Shown: piece after piece, positions 35,654-40,546 of the stretch
Position numbering within the stretch: the stretch's first letter is position 1
Layout of the letters: every line of letters begins with the position of its first letter
Origin: Pseudoalteromonas rubra
GTDB taxonomy: Bacteria; Pseudomonadota; Gammaproteobacteria; Enterobacterales; Alteromonadaceae
Reading direction: 5' to 3'
Length of the DNA: 40,546 nt
NCBI RefSeq assembly: GCF_005887115.1
Contig: NZ_PNCJ01000006.1
Location: 1 to 40,546 of the forward strand
Notes under the pieces: model-generated
Databases searched by the model: none
What the model was told of the DNA's origin: nothing
What the model saw: the letters and a program-made list of their open reading frames with translations, nothing else
Program-made: the position numbers and the translations under genes

Positions 35654-36400
35654 ATGAAACAACTTATGATTTCCACCGCCCTTTTGATTTGTGGCACTTT
35701 TGGTTTTTCGTCTCAAGCGAGTAGTTTAGACCCTCAGCTTCAGGCAAAACTGGACGAAGCTTATTATCTTTACGATTCCGGACACTACCAGGAGGCATTG
35801 GACAATGTTCACTGGTTGGTCGAAAAAGGCGTGGCGCTGGATCACAATTTTTATGGCTACCGGCTGGGTATCGTTTTTCCACTTTGGCGTAATCTGGCGC
35901 AGGATTTTGAGCCAGCTCGCATCAGTTTCAATCAGCTACTTGAGTCCAGTGTCGAAGACGCCGTTAACTCGCCACAAAACTGTGCAGCTTTTGACGATGC
36001 TCGCTCGCTGCTGAGGCTTCAGCATCGTGTTACCGATATCATCTCTGTGCTGGAGGAAAAAGAAGTGACATATCCTCAGGTGTGGTCTCGTTGCTGGGAT
36101 GACACGGCCACACTTGATGCCGTTGAGTTGACGTCTAAGCCGCTAATTGATGCCTATGTTGGCGATTTATCTGATCACTTTGCTGCACACTATATTCCTA
36201 GAATTGAGCAATATTACAGCCAATGTTCTAACGATAAGGATTATCGCGAGGCATGTCAGGAGGGAGTAAAAGAACACCTGAACGCTGTCTCATACGCATT
36301 TCGACACGCGGCCATGACGCATTATGGCCTGAATGAGGCGGGTCAGGTCGGTGCTCTGACTCTTGCACTTTTATTGAAGTGGCAAGAACAAGGCAACTAA
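35654..36400 (+). CDS. Unknown periplasmic helical protein
   Basis: A 248-residue protein with a signal peptide (cleavage near QASS, residue 22). The mature part starts with a TPR-like helix pair, EAYYLYDSGHYQEALDNVHW. Later helices hold several Cys residues (near 109, 145, 188 and 197). I recognise no catalytic motif. AAGGAG lies about ten bases upstream of the ATG, and a strong terminator follows, so this is a single-gene transcript. Confidence 0.8.
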   Translation: MKQLMISTALLICGTFGFSSQASSLDPQLQAKLDEAYYLYDSGHYQEALDNVHWLVEKGVALDHNFYGYRLGIVFPLWRNLAQDFEPARISFNQLLESSVEDAVNSPQNCAAFDDARSLLRLQHRVTDIISVLEEKEVTYPQVWSRCWDDTATLDAVELTSKPLIDAYVGDLSDHFAAHYIPRIEQYYSQCSNDKDYREACQEGVKEHLNAVSYAFRHAAMTHYGLNEAGQVGALTLALLLKWQEQGN

Positions 36401-36421
36401 ACCCGCTCTTCTTTCCTATAG

Positions 36422-36444
36422 GAGGCAATTAATTGCCTCTTTTT
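36422..36444 (+). terminator. Rho-independent terminator of the periplasmic protein gene
   Basis: GAGGCAATT (36422-36430) and AATTGCCTC (36431-36439) form a perfect 18-bp palindrome followed by five T residues, about 20 bases after the stop codon. Confidence 0.88.
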
Positions 36445-36493
36445 ACAAGCATTTTTCGAGCTGTCAGATTTATCCTACTCTTGTATCTCCATC

Positions 36494-37603
36494 TCACCGC
36501 TTTTCTAACACCTCTATCATCGCCTCAGCCACTGCCACCGAGGATAAATAGTTCTGTCCGGTGATCAGCCGTCCATCTATTTCCACAAAGGGTTTGTTAC
36601 GCTCACCATAGCGAAAATCCCCACCTCGCGTCTCAATCCGCTCGCCAATCATAAATGGAAATTCTTTCAGATACTCAGCCCCGGCACGTTCAAAAGAGTC
36701 GGGGTAGCCACTGACACGTCTGTTGGCGACCAGATATTCTCCGTTGCTCAACTTCAGATTGACAATACCGGCTGTACCATGACAGACCGAAGAAACAATG
36801 CCATTATTCTGCTCATAAACCGTCATCGCAATAGCCTGAACTCCGGGATGTTCTGCAACCTCATACATAGCATTGCTGCCGCCAAGGTAATGGACCGCTT
36901 GATATTCAGAGGCAATCACCTCCTCTGGTGCAAAGCTGTTGCCTATCGCGTACATAAATTCGGGGTCGTAAAGATACCGCTTATGAATTGGAATTGACGT
37001 ATTCACATAAGCCAGGCTTAACGCTCCACCTCGGGTACTCATAAAATCTACTTCATACCCGGCTTTGATGAATGTGTCGTAGGCATAGACAAGCTCAGAA
37101 AAACTGGTCCCGGCTGGTAAGTCACTGTCACCATGAAAGCTGGCACTGGATGCAATGAAGAGAATTTTTTCATTTTTATACTGAGCACTTTGGTCCGTTG
37201 CTGTCTTACTCACAATCTGCCATTTCCCTGCAATCTGTTTAAGCAAGACATGATCTATGTATGCCTGGTAAGGAGGTGCTACCGTAATTTTCAGCCGAGC
37301 CATGGCGATATCACCATCGATTTTCACAGAGAGTATCTTGCCCCGACGGTTGCGATTGTTCAGCGGCTTAAACCAGCTACTGTATTGCTCCATCGATACC
37401 GTCCAAAAGGGTTTGGTGTCATGAGACAACAGTAGCTGAGCCTGCGGATGAAAGGCATTTTTGATTTGGGCAGGCTGCCCCATTTCAGTTCCCTTTAAGT
37501 AGTCATTTAACGCACGTAAAACGCCTGCCTCATCATCAGCCAGGCTAAAGCCACAAAATAGCAGGCATAGCAAGATTAGCAGGTGTCTTAAAAGAGTTTT
37601 CAT
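36494..37603 (-). CDS. Exported NTF2-like / DJ-1 fusion protein
   Basis: A 369-residue protein with a signal peptide ending near SLADD. Residues about 27-135 form an NTF2-like (lumazine-binding/SnoaL-type) domain: ALNDYLKGTEMGQPAQI, then a conserved beta tail ending GKWQIVSKTA. Residues about 146-366 form a DJ-1/PfpI domain with the nucleophile in SSVCHGTAGI (Cys274, His275). The DJ-1 part is a paralogue of the protein at 32376; both end GQN--SSV-VA-A. GGAG precedes the ATG. The fusion could couple ligand capture by the NTF2-like pocket to the DJ-1 active site. It lies downstream of an AraC regulator on the same strand. Confidence 0.88.
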   Translation of the reverse strand: MKTLLRHLLILLCLLFCGFSLADDEAGVLRALNDYLKGTEMGQPAQIKNAFHPQAQLLLSHDTKPFWTVSMEQYSSWFKPLNNRNRRGKILSVKIDGDIAMARLKITVAPPYQAYIDHVLLKQIAGKWQIVSKTATDQSAQYKNEKILFIASSASFHGDSDLPAGTSFSELVYAYDTFIKAGYEVDFMSTRGGALSLAYVNTSIPIHKRYLYDPEFMYAIGNSFAPEEVIASEYQAVHYLGGSNAMYEVAEHPGVQAIAMTVYEQNNGIVSSVCHGTAGIVNLKLSNGEYLVANRRVSGYPDSFERAGAEYLKEFPFMIGERIETRGGDFRYGERNKPFVEIDGRLITGQNYLSSVAVAEAMIEVLEKR

Positions 37604-37685
37604 GGTGTTTCTCCGGTTAACTTAATGTCACCTCACCATAAAACATAACCTTAAAAAACAAGCTCCTGAATTATAATCTAAGTGT

Positions 37686-38711
37686 TCAGAATGATAATTT
37701 GACAGACTTTGCACGAAACTGATTGGGAGTTTGACCACATTGCTTTTTAAACGCCGTATAAAATGTCGAGCTGGCGTTAAAGCCACACTGTTCAGCAACT
37801 TGCTCAACTGTCATGTTCTGCTCCTGTATTAACAGTTTCTGGGCGTGCTTTACTCGATAGCCATTAAGATACTGATTAAAGTTACAGCCGTGTTGTTGAT
37901 TCAAATGTTGAGACAATTTTGTATGGCTAACACCCAAACGTTTGGCTAACCTGGGTAAGGACATAGCAGGGTCCGTGAATAGCTGCTGCTCATTCATCAA
38001 GCTCTCTAGCATCGCAGAAATTTCCGCACTCTGTTGTGGTGAAATAACCTGTGCCGCGTATTTTTCTTTGCCTCTGCTCTGCCCAGAAAAAACCACAATG
38101 CTCAGATACAACACCATAGAAAATGATAAAGCGCCCACAATGTAAGACGTATAGGCAGAGGTAAAATAGGCAAACCAGATAAGTGCGCTGCCACTAAGCG
38201 CGATAAAAGGCAAGTCGCGCCATACAGGGAGGTCCGGATGCGATTTTAACTCGGTCAGTTTGTGCCGGTACACCCAAGCCGACACCAAAAGGTAACCAAG
38301 CCAGACATAACTTGAGCCGCGATACACCCAGGTTTGCCACAATTCAGGATAACTATGATACGGGTATATCACGCCAACGAGGGCAACCAAAACAAGCCAC
38401 AATGCAAAATGCCCGCGCAATAGCCAGCGAGCTTTGTTTGGGTTAAGGCTACGAAAACAAAACGAAAAAAGGCTCGGTCCAATCAAACAGCAGGCACTCA
38501 GCCCCAGCTGCAAAAAGTCTTTGCTCAGCCCGGGACTAAAGTAAAACGCAACCGATTTGCCAATCCGAATACTCAGCATAATCAACAGCAAAGACAGCCA
38601 GGGCGCTGCGGCAATTTCCCTGCGTTTATGATAAACCCAGGCAGCCAGTAAAACGCCATTAAATGCCCCAAGTGAGGCGAAGAAAAACAGAAAGTAGCGC
38701 GAAAATTCCAT
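37686..38711 (-). CDS. Membrane-embedded AraC-family regulator
   Basis: A 341-residue protein whose N-terminal ~215 residues hold about six or seven transmembrane helices (for example FFFASLGAFNGVLLAAWVY near 9-27). The C-terminus is a standard AraC DNA-binding domain (about 245-338). Its two helix-turn-helix units are SLPRLAKRLGVSHTKLSQHL and the family signature EQVAEQCGFNASSTFYTAFK. This class senses a signal in the membrane. Its start has no clear ribosome binding site. It lies 82 bases upstream of the NTF2/DJ-1 gene on the same strand, so it may control that gene. Confidence 0.9.
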   Translation of the reverse strand: MEFSRYFLFFFASLGAFNGVLLAAWVYHKRREIAAAPWLSLLLIMLSIRIGKSVAFYFSPGLSKDFLQLGLSACCLIGPSLFSFCFRSLNPNKARWLLRGHFALWLVLVALVGVIYPYHSYPELWQTWVYRGSSYVWLGYLLVSAWVYRHKLTELKSHPDLPVWRDLPFIALSGSALIWFAYFTSAYTSYIVGALSFSMVLYLSIVVFSGQSRGKEKYAAQVISPQQSAEISAMLESLMNEQQLFTDPAMSLPRLAKRLGVSHTKLSQHLNQQHGCNFNQYLNGYRVKHAQKLLIQEQNMTVEQVAEQCGFNASSTFYTAFKKQCGQTPNQFRAKSVKLSF

Positions 38712-38819
38712 TACGATATTGTGTTAATCACAGACCCCTGCACTATCGCATATCAACATGGCTGAGCCAAGCGCGAAAGGGCCTCAGCGTACCCGATACC
38801 GTCAGACGCTTCGAGCTCC

Positions 38820-39623
38820 TTACTCACCCCCCTTGTTCTCTTCCTGCTCTATCACCTGGATGGTTCTTTCTACAAACCTTTTATAGGCTGTGTCTGGTAA
38901 AAATGGCACCTTGCCTTGCACATTAAATCTGGCGACAATTTTCTTACTCTCATTCTCTGCCATAATTTTCTCAACACTGTAGCTTTTTTTTCTGAACGCA
39001 CGTACGGTATCCACCCACAGGAGCGTATTGGCTCTGAATTCACGCAGTGACGCTTTATTTGACACGGCGCCATGCCCGGGAATGATCACACTCTGCTCGT
39101 CCCCGATTTGTAAAATGATCTCTATGGCATCTTTAAAGCCCTCCACTCCACCCGCATAAAAGGTAGGATGCCAGCTGGTATCAAACACATCTCCGACAAA
39201 AATCGTGTTACTCGGCTTGTGATAAAAAATATTGTCTACCGAGGTATGAGACTTAACCATAACACGGCTGAACCCGGCCAGTTTAACGTCGCCTTCGACA
39301 AGCTGAGCTCCACGTTCCATGAAATAAGCATTGCCTCCCGAGTGGTCTTCGTGATTATGCGTATTTAAAATATGGGTAACGGGTTTGTGGTGAATTTCAC
39401 TAACAGTCTTAGATAACTGGGCCAAGTTAGTTTTTCCTGGCATAGGGTCGATTAGTACCACGCCGTCGGGGGATTTAAACACTCCGATATTTGTGCCGTA
39501 GTCTTGCGCCGTAAGAATATGCAGGTGTTGCGATACAGCCTGAACCTGAATAGTGGCTGCAAGCGCTCCAAAACTCGCAGCAAGTACCGGCGTTATCAAC
39601 AATGCTTTTAACATGGTCAACAT
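38820..39623 (-). CDS. Exported metallo-beta-lactamase-fold hydrolase
   Basis: A 267-residue protein with a signal peptide (about 1-23). The zinc motif is THNHEDHSGG (His89, His91, Asp93, His94), with later ligands Asp145 in FVGDVFD and His184 in IIPGHGAV. These fit the MBL superfamily, whose members cleave beta-lactams, lactones, thioesters or sulfates. The fold is closest to the SoxH/quinoprotein-relay-type MBL hydrolases, so antibiotic hydrolysis should not be assumed. AAAGGGAG lies just upstream of the ATG at 39623; an ATG nine bases later is possible. Confidence 0.88.
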   Translation of the reverse strand: MLTMLKALLITPVLAASFGALAATIQVQAVSQHLHILTAQDYGTNIGVFKSPDGVVLIDPMPGKTNLAQLSKTVSEIHHKPVTHILNTHNHEDHSGGNAYFMERGAQLVEGDVKLAGFSRVMVKSHTSVDNIFYHKPSNTIFVGDVFDTSWHPTFYAGGVEGFKDAIEIILQIGDEQSVIIPGHGAVSNKASLREFRANTLLWVDTVRAFRKKSYSVEKIMAENESKKIVARFNVQGKVPFLPDTAYKRFVERTIQVIEQEENKGGE

Positions 39624-39742
39624 GACTCCCTTTCTTATTATTATGAGGCACAAGCGGTCTGTACCGGTTTACCGTGTTACTATGATTAAGCAAAAATTAG
39701 AGTTAACATCTAGCTTCTATTTGACCAAAGGAATGAAGCCTG

Positions 39743-40546
39743 ATGAACAGCGTACTCTTGCTTTTAATTAGCGCACTGAGCTGCTCGCTCGCCTATGCAA
39801 AAGATGAGGTTCACTCTGCACCGTTAGAGTTTGCCCACACTTTGACATTTAACTCTCAGATACTAAAACAGAATCGCTCAGTAAACGTCTATTTACCAGC
39901 AGAATATCAAAAAAATACACAACAAACATACCCGGTTATTTACCTGCTGGACGGTTCAAAAGATGAAGACTTTATTCATATTGCCGGATTGGTGCAATTT
40001 GCCAACTTTCCCTGGCTAAACTTTCTCCCACCCAGCATTGTTGTGGGTATTAGTAACCAAGACAGAAAACGGGATTTCACCACCCAAAGTAACAATGCAC
40101 TGGATAAACGTGACCTGCCGACCCACGGTGGCGCTAAATCATTTATTGCATTTCTGGAGAATGAACTCCGCCCAATGATAGATAAGCGTTACCGCACCAA
40201 CCAATCAGATACCCTGATCGGTCAATCGTTAGGGGGCTTACTCGCCAGTGAAATTCTGTTTCATCACACGTCACTGTTTGATCACTATGTCATTGTCAGT
40301 CCCAGTCTGTGGTGGAACAACGAGTCTTTACTCGCCAGTAAATTCGCCCCCACTAGTCTGCCAAAGTCTGTTTACATTGCGGTAGGTAAAGAAGGTGACG
40401 TAATGGAACGTGTTGCGAAACAGCTATACGATAAAATAGCCACGCAACTTAAGGGCAAAAGCCAGTTGCACTTTCGTTATTTTGAAGACCTGGATCATGG
40501 AGATACCCTACACCTGGCGGTATATGACGCATTTAAAAAAGTTGAG
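39743..40546 (+). CDS. Exported esterase, IroE/Fes-like alpha/beta hydrolase (partial)
   Basis: The first 268 codons of an exported hydrolase are present; the gene continues beyond the window. A signal peptide covers residues 1-19 (ending AYA). The domain is the putative-esterase type (PF00756), with YPVIYLLDGSKDEDF near 63-77, the nucleophile elbow LIGQSLGGLLA with Ser162, and DHGDTLHLAVY near 251 carrying the probable catalytic His. Related enzymes hydrolyse siderophore esters or S-formylglutathione-like thioesters. AAGGA lies about ten bases upstream of the ATG. It is divergent from the MBL-fold gene over 119 bases, so the two may be co-regulated. Confidence 0.88.
   Translation, partial: MNSVLLLLISALSCSLAYAKDEVHSAPLEFAHTLTFNSQILKQNRSVNVYLPAEYQKNTQQTYPVIYLLDGSKDEDFIHIAGLVQFANFPWLNFLPPSIVVGISNQDRKRDFTTQSNNALDKRDLPTHGGAKSFIAFLENELRPMIDKRYRTNQSDTLIGQSLGGLLASEILFHHTSLFDHYVIVSPSLWWNNESLLASKFAPTSLPKSVYIAVGKEGDVMERVAKQLYDKIATQLKGKSQLHFRYFEDLDHGDTLHLAVYDAFKKVE

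Noticed and set aside
38820..39623. Carbapenemase-type metallo-beta-lactamase
   Set aside because: The HxHxDH motif is common to the whole superfamily, and nothing here points to a B1-B3 beta-lactamase.

Overview
The window looks like a chromosomal segment of a marine gammaproteobacterium of the order Alteromonadales, most likely Pseudoalteromonas or a close relative. This rests on recognisable gammaproteobacterial RimK/RimB proteins, a TonB-dependent receptor, many exported and lipoprotein genes, short intergenic spaces with AGGAG-type ribosome binding sites, and moderate GC. No rRNA, tRNA, CRISPR array or prophage was seen. Species assignment is an inference from sequence style; no search was run.

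Region 1 (1-4.7 kb) is accessory DNA. It holds a lipoprotein serine hydrolase of the beta-lactamase/penicillin-binding fold, a solitary REP-associated (Y1-like) transposase flanked by inverted copies of a TGGGTGTC-core repeat, an IS110-family element whose long left non-coding end carries hairpins as expected for a bridge RNA, and an AT-rich orphan gene for a two-helix membrane protein with a coiled coil.

Region 2 (4.9-10.5 kb, minus strand) is core metabolism and ribosome modification. It has a long AcnB-type aconitase that resembles the Bacteroidetes form, then an operon rimB - rimK - M14-type deacylase/carboxypeptidase.

Region 3 (10.7-18 kb) contains a TonB-dependent receptor behind a cluster of palindromes, a secreted FlhE-like protein with no flagellar neighbours, a small unknown protein, an exported M24 metallopeptidase, an unknown lipoprotein and a membrane-anchored unknown protein.

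Region 4 (18.1-23.6 kb) is a signalling island. An FHA-domain protein with a DNA-binding-like C-terminus diverges from a transmembrane Ser/Thr kinase with TPRs. Next to them are an unknown protein and a degenerate GH18-chitinase-like protein.

Region 5 (23.6-27.3 kb, minus) is a compact MCE lipid-transport operon: MlaE-like permease, an ABC ATPase with degenerate catalytic motifs, an MCE protein, a TPR lipoprotein and an ACT-domain protein.

Region 6 (27.4-40.5 kb) is a set of single genes: GNAT acetyltransferase, dicarboxylate/amino-acid symporter, a 56-residue DUF6435-like protein, a PsiD-like phosphatidylserine-decarboxylase family enzyme, an SDR and an exported DJ-1/PfpI protein divergent from a LysR regulator, two exported unknowns, a second exported DJ-1 protein fused to an NTF2-like domain, a membrane-embedded AraC regulator, an exported metallo-beta-lactamase-fold hydrolase and the start of an exported esterase that runs off the window.

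The strongest leads are the possible writer/eraser rimBK-M14 operon, the MCE transporter with a possibly non-hydrolysing ATPase, the kinase/FHA island with its pseudo-chitinase, the orphan FlhE-like protein, the candidate bridge RNA, and the paired exported DJ-1 paralogues.
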